Part shown: one piece after another, positions 1-6,729 of the stretch
Position numbering within the stretch: the first letter of the stretch is position 1
How the letters are laid out: the number at the start of each line of letters is the position of its first letter
Source: Phycisphaerae bacterium
GTDB lineage: Bacteria; Planctomycetota; Phycisphaerae; WQYP01
Assembly: GCA_013044065.1 (NCBI GenBank)
Contig: JABEVA010000362.1
Coordinates: forward strand, 1 to 13,204
DNA: 13,204 nucleotides
Direction of reading: 5' to 3'
Notes under the pieces: generated by a model
Seen by the model: only the letters and a program-made list of their open reading frames with translations
Databases searched by the model: none
Told to the model about the DNA's origin: nothing
Made by a program: the position numbers and the translations under genes

Positions 1-326
1 CGGCGCAGTAATTTTGGCTGCTGGCAAGACGCGACGGGCGCGCATACCCTAACCTTGGGTCTGTAAGGAGCGAGCAACGCCGCCAGCGGCCAAAAGAACT
101 CGCCGGAAAGTGTGAAGTTATTCTTGCCCGGTCCCTAAGCCGGTAGCGGGCCGGCCGCCGTTGAGCCTCTTGATCCTTGACAGACGGGCGATTATCCCCA
201 TAATTCACGCTCGTGTTGCGCTGGCTCTCTTCCGCTCCGGGAGCACCAATTTAATAACCGGGTGAGCGATGTTAGCGGTCGTTGGGCACGGTTTACCGAT
301 GTTAAAACGGCCTTGAGGAAATAACG
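1..326. other. Gene-free region upstream of rpmF
   Basis: No open frame here looks like a known protein. The left 176 nt are GC-rich, with small hairpins (GCCG/CGGC at 79-82 and 87-90; GCCGG/CCGGC at 139-143 and 151-155). Two plus-strand frames stay open from the left edge (to stops near 50 and 66) and could be the tail of an upstream gene, but neither resembles the DUF177/YceD protein often encoded before rpmF. On the minus strand an ATG at 45-43, preceded by AAGG, opens a frame to the left edge (MRARRVLPAAKITAP). It could start a divergent gene, but 15 codons are too few to call. The right half holds the rpmF promoter and leader, listed separately. Confidence 0.5.
177..204 (+). promoter_or_regulatory. 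Sigma70-type promoter for the rpmF-fab operon
   Basis: A perfect -35 box TTGACA (177-182) is followed, after 16 nt, by CATAAT (199-204), five of six matches to the -10 consensus. Transcription would start near 211 and give a leader of about 115 nt before rpmF. It is the best promoter match noticed in the window and is well placed to drive rpmF-plsX-fabHDG and possibly acpP-fabF. An inverted repeat ATTAT-cccc-ATAAT (191-204) overlaps the -10 box. Confidence 0.7.
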
Positions 327-332
327 ATGTTA
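267..332 (+). repeat. Three copies of CGATGTTA in the rpmF leader and start
   Basis: The octamer CGATGTTA occurs at 267-274, 297-304 and 325-332, about 30 and 28 nt apart. Each copy contains ATG-TTA, and the third contains the rpmF start codon. The first two ATGs share one frame, which encodes MLAVVGHGLPMLKRP and stops at TGA 314-316, inside the rpmF Shine-Dalgarno GAGGAA (315-320). That arrangement would suit a leader peptide coupled to rpmF translation. However, the leader ATG has only a poorly spaced GGGTGAG before it, so its translation is uncertain. Confidence 0.45.
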
Positions 333-512
333 CCTGTTGCCAGAACCAGCAAATCGAGAAAGGGCATGCGGCGCGCCCATCATGCGTTGACCGGTATAAG
401 CGTACATCGCTGTCCGGGGTGCGGTCAATCCCGCCTGCCGCATCGTGTGTGCGGCAACTGTGGCTATTTGAACCGCAGTTTCAAGCTGAAAATGCCTGAG
501 AAGACGGCTTAA
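327..512 (+). CDS. rpmF: Ribosomal protein bL32
   Basis: 61-residue component of the large ribosomal subunit. The N-terminal half has the family signature TSKSRKGMRRAHHAL (residues 7-21). The C-terminal half is a zinc ribbon with two cysteine pairs, C29-x2-C32 and C42-x2-C45, in the contexts CPGCG and LPHRVCGNCGY. All four zinc ligands are present, so this is the zinc-binding form. The length is usual for bL32. The start is fixed by GAGGAA at 315-320, six nt before the ATG. It is the first gene of the cluster; rpmF followed by plsX and fab genes is a widespread bacterial order thought to link ribosome and membrane synthesis. The family assignment is essentially certain. Confidence 0.97.
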   Translation: MLPVARTSKSRKGMRRAHHALTGISVHRCPGCGQSRLPHRVCGNCGYLNRSFKLKMPEKTA

Positions 513-653
513 TCGTGCCTTACGCCGCGCTACGGCGCGAACTTCCGGTTCCAGTTGGTGTGGCACGCCACGCCGTGGCGGAAAACAGACGGCCTTGGTG
601 AACTTGGGCCGCCTTTATGTAGTTGAATGACCGTTTCCTGGGGATCAATGGCA
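513..653 (+). other. rpmF-plsX spacer with two short hairpins
   Basis: The spacer holds CGCCG/CGGCG (523-527 and 533-537, 5-nt loop) and CGCCAC/GTGGCG (566-571 and 575-580, 3-nt loop). Neither is followed by a T-run, so they do not look like intrinsic terminators. They may act as RNA processing or stability elements between the highly expressed rpmF and plsX. No promoter of similar quality to that at 177-204 was seen here. Confidence 0.35.
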
Positions 654-1655
654 ATGCGCATTGCGGTGGATGCCATGGGCGGAGATAAAGCTCCGCAGCA
701 GGTTCTGGACGGAGCCTTGGAGTCGCTTGCTCTGCTGAAAGCCGACGATGAGCTTTTTCTGGTAGGCAACGAAGAAATTATTCGTGCACGTCTGGGGGCA
801 ACCGCACCGGGCTCAGCGCGTGTTCATATTGAACCGGCCAGCCAGGTTATCGGCATGGAGGAAGCTCCCGTGGAGGCGGTTCGGCAAAAACGGGATAGCT
901 CCATTGTAAAGATGGTGAAACTGGCGGCCGCGGGAAAGGTGGATGCCATTATTTCCGCCGGCAATACGGGGGCCTTGGTAGCAGCGGGCGTTTTGATGCT
1001 TAAGACCCTGCCCGGTGTGGATCGGCCCGGCATTGCGGTCAATGTTCCCACACCGCACGGCGTGGTGATGCTCTGCGATGCCGGTGCCAATGTGTCACCC
1101 AAGCCGGTTCACTTGCACCAGTACGCGGTGCTGGCCTCACTTTATTATCAGGCGATTCACGGTAAAAGCAAACCGCGTGTGGGCCTGTTAAACGTGGGCA
1201 CGGAAGACGAAAAAGGCACACCTTTGGTGAAGGAAGCCCGGCAATTTATTGCGACCGATACCTCCATTCACTTCGTTGGTTTTGTGGAAGGTCGCGATAT
1301 TTTTAGCGGCGGATGCGATGTGGTGGTGACGGACGGCTTTACCGGCAACGTGGCATTAAAGGTGATGGAAGGAATGAACTCGGCTTTTATTTACAATGTT
1401 CATGCGCAGTTGCGGGATATTCCTCCGGATGTCACGACCAGGATTCGCCCGGCCATGGATCGTCTCCTGGCCTGCTATGACCATGAGGAGCACGGCGGAG
1501 CCTTGTTGCTGGGCGTTTCGAGCATATTTTTGAAGGTGCATGGGTCCGGCGGAGCCAAGGCCATTCAAAATGCGGTTCAGGCGGCCTGCGAAATCGGACG
1601 CAAAAATGTCAATGCCTCCATCAGCGCACGGTTGGTCTCCTCAATAGTGGCATAA
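654..1655 (+). CDS. plsX: Phosphate acyltransferase PlsX
   Basis: Converts acyl-ACP and phosphate to acyl-phosphate, the acyl donor used by PlsY in phosphatidic acid synthesis; a soluble enzyme that acts at the membrane surface. The 333-residue product has the family landmarks: RIAVDAMGGDKAP (2-14), SAGNTGA (101-107), LLNVGTEDEKG (178-188), DVVVTDGFTGNVALK (222-236), the E-x-GGA-LLG segment (279-287) and a C-terminal HGSGGAKAI (296-304). Start choice: in-frame ATGs lie at 627, 648 and 654. The last is chosen because the family begins at MRIAVDAMGGD and GGGG (640-643) lies 10 nt before it; 648 is possible, while 627 lacks a good Shine-Dalgarno. It precedes fabH by 83 nt in the same direction, so co-transcription is likely. 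Confidence 0.96.
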   Translation: MRIAVDAMGGDKAPQQVLDGALESLALLKADDELFLVGNEEIIRARLGATAPGSARVHIEPASQVIGMEEAPVEAVRQKRDSSIVKMVKLAAAGKVDAIISAGNTGALVAAGVLMLKTLPGVDRPGIAVNVPTPHGVVMLCDAGANVSPKPVHLHQYAVLASLYYQAIHGKSKPRVGLLNVGTEDEKGTPLVKEARQFIATDTSIHFVGFVEGRDIFSGGCDVVVTDGFTGNVALKVMEGMNSAFIYNVHAQLRDIPPDVTTRIRPAMDRLLACYDHEEHGGALLLGVSSIFLKVHGSGGAKAIQNAVQAACEIGRKNVNASISARLVSSIVA

Positions 1656-1738
1656 TTCTTGAGGCCATGGTAATCTCTTTGTCCGCGCCCGGTGGGGTGG
1701 TGGTTGACGTCAAGCGGCTATCAGGAGCGTGAATTGAA

Positions 1739-2731
1739 ATGCGTCGGTTTGGCGCTGTCATTAAAGGTACTGGCAACTATCTGCCCCAGCGGTGCTTAAC
1801 CAATGCCGATCTGGAAAAGCTCGTTGACACCAGCGATGACTGGATTGTGCAACGCACCGGCATTCGGGAGCGACGGCTGGCGGAAACCAGCGAAAGCACA
1901 TCGACCATGGCGTTGAAGGCGGCGCGGTCTGCCTTGGAAGCGGCACACCTGGCCCCCCAAGACTTGGACTTAATCATCGTTGCCACGCTTACACCGGATA
2001 TGCTTACCCCTTCCACCGCCTGTATTTTGCAGCATCAGCTCGGTATTCAACGGCATATCGGAGCATTTGATCTGGGGGCGGCGTGTTCCGGCTTTGTCTA
2101 CGCCCTGGCTACAGGCAGCCAATTTATAGGTTCCGGAGCCTGCAAGCATGTGCTGGTGGTCGGTGCGGAGACGCTCTCACGGGTGGTGGACTATACCGAT
2201 CGTGGTACCTGCATCTTATTCGGCGACGGAGCTGGGGCGGCGGTACTTAGCGCCCATGATGATGCGAGCTTGGGTTTGCAGGCCTTTTCGCTTGGTGCCG
2301 ATGGCGGTGGGGGCGAATTTATTCACATACCGGCCGGCGGATCGCGCACACCCGCGAGCCTGGAAACGATTGCCTCGCGGCAACATTATTTGAAGATGAA
2401 CGGGCGTGAAGTGTACAAGTTCGCCGTTCATCAAATGACCCTGAGCCTCGAAAAGGCTATGCTGGATTGCCAGTTGACCGCACAACAGGTGCGGCTGGTT
2501 ATTCCGCATCAATCCAATGTACGCATTATTGACAGCGCCACGGAGAAAATGGGTTTCCCACGGGATCGGGTGATGGTGAATATCGATCGCTACGGTAATA
2601 CCTCCGCCGCGTCCATACCCATCGCGCTGGATGAAGCAATGCGAACCGGACGCTGTGGGCCTGGAGATTGGATTATTTTACTGGCGTTTGGCGCGGGCTT
2701 GACCTGGGCGTCGGCCACCATCCGTTTGTAA
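1739..2731 (+). CDS. fabH: Beta-ketoacyl-ACP synthase III (KAS III)
   Basis: Starts fatty-acid synthesis by condensing acetyl-CoA (or another short acyl-CoA) with malonyl-ACP. The 330-residue thiolase-fold protein has the complete Cys-His-Asn triad: C116 in GAACSGF, H257 in IPHQSN and N287 in YGNTSAAS. Other family marks are the N-terminal GTGNYLP, the DWIVQRTGIRERR stretch (34-46) and the C-terminal LLAFGAGLTW. C-H-N rather than C-H-H separates it from FabB/F. AGGAG at 1723-1727 precedes the ATG by 11 nt. The usual acetyl-CoA type cannot be told from a branched-chain-primer type from sequence alone. fabD follows after only 23 nt. Confidence 0.96.
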   Translation: MRRFGAVIKGTGNYLPQRCLTNADLEKLVDTSDDWIVQRTGIRERRLAETSESTSTMALKAARSALEAAHLAPQDLDLIIVATLTPDMLTPSTACILQHQLGIQRHIGAFDLGAACSGFVYALATGSQFIGSGACKHVLVVGAETLSRVVDYTDRGTCILFGDGAGAAVLSAHDDASLGLQAFSLGADGGGGEFIHIPAGGSRTPASLETIASRQHYLKMNGREVYKFAVHQMTLSLEKAMLDCQLTAQQVRLVIPHQSNVRIIDSATEKMGFPRDRVMVNIDRYGNTSAASIPIALDEAMRTGRCGPGDWIILLAFGAGLTWASATIRL

Positions 2732-2754
2732 ACCATGCGAATTGCGGAATTACT

Positions 2755-3672
2755 ATGAAAACGGCCATGTTATGTCCCGGACAGGGTGCCCAGCACGTGG
2801 GTATGGGCAAGGATTTTTACCAGGCTCATGCCGCGGCCAGGGAAGTTTTTGATCAGGCCGATGCCGCGCTTGGCTATCGCCTAAGCAGCCTGTGTTTTGA
2901 AGGACCGGAAGATAAACTACAGGCCACGGATCAGGCCCAAGTGGGCATTTTCGTCACCAGCGTGGCCATTTATCGCACTCTGGAAATTGTGGGAAAACCG
3001 CCCGCGGCCATAGACGTGCTGGCTGGACTGTCTCTGGGTGAATACACCGCCTTGCATATTGCGGGAGCCTTGAGCTTTGCCGATGGCTTGAAACTGGTGC
3101 AGGCGCGGGGGCAATTGATGCAGGCGTCCGCGCTGGCCCGTCCCAGCACCATGTTGGCGCTGGTGGGTGCCGATGATGCGGCTGCTGAAGCCATCGCCCG
3201 CGCGAGCAGCGATGTGGGGGTGATTGTCTGTGCCAATTTCAATGCCCCGGGGCAAGTCGTCCTGTCGGGTTCCATCGAAGCCTGTCAGAGGGCGTCCCAG
3301 GTGGCTCAGGAAAAAGGTTTTCGGGCGGTTCAATTGAGTGTGGCCGGAGCCTTTCATTCACCCTTTATGGCGGAAGCAGCGAACCAAATGAAAAGCATTC
3401 TGGAGCGCACCACCATTGTCGCCCCAAAAATCCCTGTCATCAGCAACGTCACGGCCTTGCCCCACACTGATGCGGTCTCCATCCGTCGGCTTCTGGTGGA
3501 ACAGATTGTCTCACCGGTCAGATGGGCGCAAAGCATGAGTCGATTGTTGGCTGACGGTGTAAACGACTTTGCCGAACTCGGTCCGGGCCGTGTTCTTACC
3601 GGGTTGATGAAAAAAATCGATCGGCAGACGCGGGTGAAGAATATCTCCACGGTTGAAGGATTATCACTCTAA
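2755..3672 (+). CDS. fabD: Malonyl-CoA:ACP transacylase
   Basis: Transfers malonyl from malonyl-CoA to the phosphopantetheine arm of ACP, supplying the extender for FabH and FabF. The 305-residue protein begins with the expected strand and PGQGAQ motif (8-13). It has the nucleophile S93 in GLSLGEY, R118 in QARGQLM, which binds the malonyl carboxylate, H201 in GAFHSPFM, and the late GPGRVLTGL (276-284). All catalytic residues are present and the length is typical. The ATG at 2755 is chosen over an upstream in-frame ATG at 2668 because 2668 lies inside fabH and would add 29 residues outside the family. The Shine-Dalgarno is weak (GGAA, 2746-2749), so translation may be coupled to fabH, whose stop is 23 nt upstream. 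Confidence 0.96.
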   Translation: MKTAMLCPGQGAQHVGMGKDFYQAHAAAREVFDQADAALGYRLSSLCFEGPEDKLQATDQAQVGIFVTSVAIYRTLEIVGKPPAAIDVLAGLSLGEYTALHIAGALSFADGLKLVQARGQLMQASALARPSTMLALVGADDAAAEAIARASSDVGVIVCANFNAPGQVVLSGSIEACQRASQVAQEKGFRAVQLSVAGAFHSPFMAEAANQMKSILERTTIVAPKIPVISNVTALPHTDAVSIRRLLVEQIVSPVRWAQSMSRLLADGVNDFAELGPGRVLTGLMKKIDRQTRVKNISTVEGLSL

Positions 3673-3677
3673 AACAG

Positions 3678-3695
3678 CGGTGGCTGCGCCGACCG
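3678..3695 (+). other. Hairpin just after fabD
   Basis: CGGT-GGC pairs with GCC-g-ACCG around a TGC loop (seven base pairs, one bulged G), six nt after the fabD stop. No T-run follows, so it is more likely a 3'-end stabiliser or processing site than a terminator. It could be chance. Confidence 0.3.
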
Positions 3696-3722
3696 TGATG
3701 ATAAAGTAAAAGGCGGAACTTT

Positions 3723-4460
3723 ATGGCAAACGCAAAACCAGTAGCCTACGTCACTGGCGGATCCCGCGGCATCGGTGCGGCCATTGTGCAGGCCCTGGCG
3801 GCGGATCATCATGTGGTAGCGGTAGCGCGCAGTGCGGAAAAACTGGCTGCCGTGGCGGCAGCGGCAGCGGCGTTGGGACAAACTGTAGAAGCCGCGGTGG
3901 TGGATATTGCCGATTCGGCCGCTCTGGCCGGGTCGATCGAGGCGGTAATTGAAAAGCATGGTCGGCTGGATGTTCTGGTCAATAATGCGGGCATTACACG
4001 CGATGGACTGTTCATGCGCATGGACGATGCTGATTTTGACGAAGTCATCCGCACCAACCTGAAATCGGCGTTTGTGGCGGCCAGGGCTGCGGCCCGGGCC
4101 ATGATCCGCGCGCGGTTTGGCCGAATCATTAATATCACCTCTGTTTCCGGAATCATCGGTAACGCCGGACAGGTGAATTATTCGGCCTCCAAGGCGGGGC
4201 TTATCGGTATGACCAAATCCATCGCCCGCGAACTGGCCGGCAAGCAGATTACCGCCAATTGCGTGGCCCCCGGCTTTACCACCACAGATATGACCGAGGT
4301 GCTCCCGCCGCAGATCAAGGAAAAGGTGCTGGACCTGATTCCGCTGCGCCGCTTTGGGGCACCGGACGACATTGCGGCGATGGTGGCTTTTTTGGCCGGC
4401 CCACACGCGGGGTATATTACTGGCCAGGTGTTCGTGGTTGACGGCGGCATGAGCATGTGA
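3723..4460 (+). CDS. fabG: 3-oxoacyl-ACP reductase
   Basis: NADPH-dependent reduction of beta-ketoacyl-ACP to beta-hydroxyacyl-ACP, the first reductive step of each elongation round. This 245-residue short-chain dehydrogenase/reductase has the cofactor motif TGGSRGIG (11-18), NNAG (87-90) and the complete catalytic tetrad N112, S140, Y153, K157 (YSASK). NCVAPGFTTTDM (179-190) and the C-terminal GQVFVVDGGMSM match FabG closely. An alanine-rich run (42-50) lies in the loop after the second strand. AGGCGGAA (3711-3718) precedes the ATG. Its place between fabD and acpP supports the fatty-acid role over a generic dehydrogenase. A notable inverted-repeat element begins immediately after its stop. 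Confidence 0.96.
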   Translation: MANAKPVAYVTGGSRGIGAAIVQALAADHHVVAVARSAEKLAAVAAAAAALGQTVEAAVVDIADSAALAGSIEAVIEKHGRLDVLVNNAGITRDGLFMRMDDADFDEVIRTNLKSAFVAARAAARAMIRARFGRIINITSVSGIIGNAGQVNYSASKAGLIGMTKSIARELAGKQITANCVAPGFTTTDMTEVLPPQIKEKVLDLIPLRRFGAPDDIAAMVAFLAGPHAGYITGQVFVVDGGMSM

Positions 4461-4579
4461 CGCGATACGGCAACAAGATGGAGGCCGACAGGGTTGCTCC
4501 GGCCAGACGTCTGTGGTGCCTATGCCGATCGACCATTGCCGAGTTGCACCAAACATGGTAGGCTTGGTGCCGTATCGTG
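4461..4579 (+). repeat. 119-nt element framed by a 17-position inverted repeat
   Basis: The left arm 4461-4477 (CGCGATACGGCAACAAG) pairs with the right arm 4563-4579 (CTTGGTGCCGTATCGTG): 15 Watson-Crick pairs, one G-T wobble and one A-G mismatch, including ten perfect pairs in a row (4463-4472 with 4568-4577). The 85-nt interior holds a palindrome CAGACGTCTG (4504-4513) and the segment GCACCAA (4546-4552), which can pair with TTGGTGC (4564-4570) and so competes with the long stem. It begins directly after the fabG stop. It may be a structured RNA or regulatory leader ahead of acpP, or a small inverted-repeat mobile element (MITE-like). No clear target-site duplication was seen beyond a doubtful TGA at each end. 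Confidence 0.6.
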
Positions 4580-4752
4580 AGAGTTGGTTAAGCAGGTATG
4601 AAGCTCAATGTTCTTTGGGAATGGCGTTGCCAATTATGCCCAACTACGGTAATCTATCGTTTCCAGTGAAAGTCCGCACCATGTGGCGCTGACTGCAGTT
4701 ACAGTTTGGTTGAGTATAGTGTTGGTTGGCTTTTTTTGGAGGCCTTAAATTT
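4580..4752 (+). promoter_or_regulatory. acpP upstream region with possible promoter
   Basis: Holds a two-part hairpin (TTGGG 4615-4619 with CCCAA 4639-4643, enclosing TGGC/GCCA at 4622-4625 and 4629-4632). A -10-like TATAGT lies at 4715-4720 with TG just upstream, but no good -35. A run of seven T (4731-4737) sits directly before the strong Shine-Dalgarno GGAGG (4738-4742). acpP often has its own promoter because ACP is needed in excess over the enzymes. The promoter call is tentative. Confidence 0.35.
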
Positions 4753-5019
4753 ATGGCTGAAGTTGATGAAATCGAACAGAAGGTAATTGATATTGTGGCC
4801 GAACAAATGGGGGTGGATAAGGCGGAAATAACCCGCGATACCAGCTTCGTCAACGATCTCAATGCCGACAGCCTCGACACAGTTGAACTGGTCATGGAAT
4901 TCGAGGACGAATTTGAAATGTCCATTCCGGATGAAGAAGCCGAGAAAATTCAGACTGTTGGCCAGGCCATCGACTATATCAAGACGATTGCCGCCAAGCT
5001 GCAAAAGCCGCAGCAGTGA
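4753..5019 (+). CDS. acpP: Acyl carrier protein
   Basis: Small acidic four-helix protein that carries growing acyl chains on a phosphopantetheine arm for all enzymes of the pathway, and delivers them to PlsX. The 88-residue product has the attachment site S40 within NADSLDTVELVMEFE (37-51), the expected acidic recognition helix after it, and the later IPDEEAEKIQTVGQAIDYI segment (58-76). The length is slightly above the usual 77-80 because of a polar tail (KLQKPQQ). The start is set by GGAGG at 4738-4742, ten nt before the ATG; a frame opening at 4726 upstream is rejected since it would overlap this Shine-Dalgarno. The cytosolic cofactor transferase (AcpS) is not in the window. Confidence 0.97.
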   Translation: MAEVDEIEQKVIDIVAEQMGVDKAEITRDTSFVNDLNADSLDTVELVMEFEDEFEMSIPDEEAEKIQTVGQAIDYIKTIAAKLQKPQQ

Positions 5020-5103
5020 TGCCTGCCGGCCAAAGTATTTTTGAGCCGTTCCGGGAACCTGTCCGCCCGGAAGCGGGCCGCAGCGTTGGAGTAGCCCCTT
5101 TAC
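5020..5103 (+). promoter_or_regulatory. acpP-fabF spacer with alternative hairpins
   Basis: TTCCGGG (5049-5055) pairs perfectly with CCCGGAA (5066-5072) across a 10-nt loop. The second arm also lies in a competing hairpin, GCCCG-GAAG-CGGGC (5065-5078), so the two cannot form together. The fabF Shine-Dalgarno GGAG (5088-5091) lies just downstream. No T-run follows. The structure could trim or partly block read-through from acpP to fabF, lowering fabF relative to acpP; this role is inference. Confidence 0.35.
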
Positions 5104-6348
5104 ATGTCAAAACGAAGAGTTGTCATAACCGGTCTGGGCGTGGTGACACCCTTGGGCGACGATTTGGATCTATTCTGGACCCGTTTGAACGCGGGCCAGT
5201 GTGGTATCCAACGCTTGACCCGATTTGATGTGAGTGGGTACTCTTCCCAGATCGGTGGGGAAATAACGGCGGCCACTTTTAACCCGGAAAAGTCTCTTTC
5301 CGCCAAAGAAATAAAGCGGCTGGACCGCTTTAGTGTCTATGGCATGGTGGCGGGTATTCACGCGGTCCGGGATTCGGGCTTGGATTTTTCGCGGGAAAAT
5401 ACGGATCGCTGTGGGGTGATTGTAGGCTCCGGCATCGGCGGCATTGAAGAGATGGAAATTCAATACGATAAAATGCTGGCTCGTGGCGTCGACCGGGTAT
5501 CACCCTTTACCGTTCCCCGTCTGATGGTCAATGCCGCCGCCGGCAATCTATCCATTCAATGGGGACTACGAGGTCCGGTGTCGGCCACGGCTACGGCGTG
5601 CGCCACCTCCGGTAATGCGATTACAGATGCGTTTCGCACCATTCAATACGGTGAGGCGGACGTAATGCTTTCCGGCGGAGCCGAGGCGGCGATGACCAAG
5701 CTGGGCTTGGCGGCCTTTTGCGCCTTGCGGGCGCTTTCCACCTGGAATGACCGCCCACAGCAGGCCAGCCGCCCCTTTGAAAAGCATCGCAATGGTTTTG
5801 TGATGTCGGAAGGGGCGGGCGTTCTGGTGCTGGAAGAATATGAACATGCCAAAGCCCGCGGAGCCAGAATTTATGCGGAACTGGTCGGGTGTGGGGCCAC
5901 CGGCGATGGCTGTCACATCACGGCTCCCGACGAAACCGGCGCTGGTGCCGCCAAGGCCATGATAAAAGCCCTGCGCGAAGGCAACGCTCAACCGGAGCAG
6001 GTGGGCTACATCAACGCCCACGGCACCTCCACAATTCTTGGGGATCTGGCGGAAACTCGCGCGGTTAAAACGGTTTTTGGTCGCCACGCCGCAAAAATTC
6101 CCATCAGTTCGACCAAGGGTGCGTTAGGCCACAGCCTCGGAGCATCCGGGGCCATTGAACTGGCCATCACCTGCCTGGCCATGGACCGGCATCTGTTGCC
6201 CCCCACCATTAACTACGATGAACCTGACGAACTCTGTGATTTGGACTATATCCCGAATCAGGCCCGGGAAGCCCAAATAAAACATGCCATGAGCAACAGC
6301 TTCGGCTTTGGCGGCCACAACACCAGCATTCTGATTGCCAAAATTTGA
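5104..6348 (+). CDS. fabF: Beta-ketoacyl-ACP synthase II (KAS II)
   Basis: Elongating condensing enzyme: joins acyl-ACP to malonyl-ACP with loss of CO2. The 414-residue thiolase-fold protein has nucleophile C166 in TATACATSGN, H306 in NAHGTST, K338 in SSTKGALGH and H343, the full set for this family. Other landmarks are RRVVITGLGVVTPLG (4-18), a GSGIGGIEEM segment (108-117), SRPFEKHRNGFVMSEGAG (222-239) and the C-terminal SNSFGFGGHN (397-406). Length and motifs fit FabF better than FabB. The start ATG at 5104 follows GGAG (5088-5091) by 12 nt and gives the family's usual N-terminus. It is the last gene of the fab run; the next gene is convergent. Confidence 0.96.
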   Translation: MSKRRVVITGLGVVTPLGDDLDLFWTRLNAGQCGIQRLTRFDVSGYSSQIGGEITAATFNPEKSLSAKEIKRLDRFSVYGMVAGIHAVRDSGLDFSRENTDRCGVIVGSGIGGIEEMEIQYDKMLARGVDRVSPFTVPRLMVNAAAGNLSIQWGLRGPVSATATACATSGNAITDAFRTIQYGEADVMLSGGAEAAMTKLGLAAFCALRALSTWNDRPQQASRPFEKHRNGFVMSEGAGVLVLEEYEHAKARGARIYAELVGCGATGDGCHITAPDETGAGAAKAMIKALREGNAQPEQVGYINAHGTSTILGDLAETRAVKTVFGRHAAKIPISSTKGALGHSLGASGAIELAITCLAMDRHLLPPTINYDEPDELCDLDYIPNQAREAQIKHAMSNSFGFGGHNTSILIAKI

Positions 6349-6376
6349 AACCGCCTCTCACTGTTCCACCGGTCAT

Positions 6377-6604
6377 TCAATGCGGTGCCGGAGGTTGTTT
6401 GGTAGCGCAGCGGCCGCAGGCGCTCATACCCAGCAATGAATACGCGGGGCAGGTACCCAAAATGCCCGTCAGCAGCGGTATCAGGCCCAACAGCCCCCAG
6501 AGCGACTTTGGCCCGACAAAGATCAGGCTTAAAATGGCCAGCCCGACGATTACGCGCACTACGCGATCCACCGTGCCTTCGTTGGTCTTGAAAAACTCAG
6601 CCAT
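6377..6604 (-). CDS. DUF2892 (YgaP-type) small membrane protein
   Basis: 75-residue protein with an N-terminal NEGTVDRVVR motif (8-17), two adjacent predicted membrane helices (about 17-32 and 35-51), and a C-terminal CPAYSLLGMSAC (52-63) followed by C66. This pattern fits the DUF2892 family, which also forms the membrane part of YgaP-type rhodanese proteins; here there is no rhodanese domain. The biochemical role is not known, and the conserved cysteines only hint at redox or sulfur chemistry. The start at 6604 is well supported: AAGGAG (6616-6611) lies six nt upstream. A TTG two codons earlier is less likely. The gene converges on fabF with 28 nt between stops and is divergent from the NuoL-like gene. 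Confidence 0.85.
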   Translation of the reverse strand: MAEFFKTNEGTVDRVVRVIVGLAILSLIFVGPKSLWGLLGLIPLLTGILGTCPAYSLLGMSACGRCATKQPPAPH

Positions 6605-6633
6605 AATCAACTCCTTGGTTAAAATCCTGTCTT

Positions 6634-6639
6634 ATTATA
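6634..6639 (-). promoter_or_regulatory. Possible -10 box for the DUF2892 gene
   Basis: The minus strand reads a perfect TATAAT here, 29 nt before the start codon and followed by the Shine-Dalgarno AAGGAG. No good -35 hexamer is found at 16-18 nt spacing, so the promoter is either activator-dependent or coincidental. Confidence 0.4.
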
Positions 6640-6729
6640 GGTGCCGCTTCAGGGGCCTGCACCGCGGCGTTGGATGAACCCTCCCCGGCACGGTAAACTG
6701 ATGCCGTTAATAAGGATGCCGCCTGACCT

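Noticed and set aside
1..45. Possible start of a divergent gene (ATG at 45-43, minus strand)
   Set aside because: Only 15 codons are visible; an AAGG at good spacing is suggestive but not enough to call a gene.
2668..2754. Upstream in-frame start for fabD
   Set aside because: It lies inside fabH and adds 29 residues not found in the family; the ATG at 2755 gives the canonical N-terminus.
3669..4556. 295-codon open frame on the minus strand
   Set aside because: It is antisense to fabG, which has all catalytic motifs; the translation has no recognisable domain.
6349..6376. Terminator between the convergent fabF and DUF2892 genes
   Set aside because: No stable stem followed by a T-run was found on either strand.
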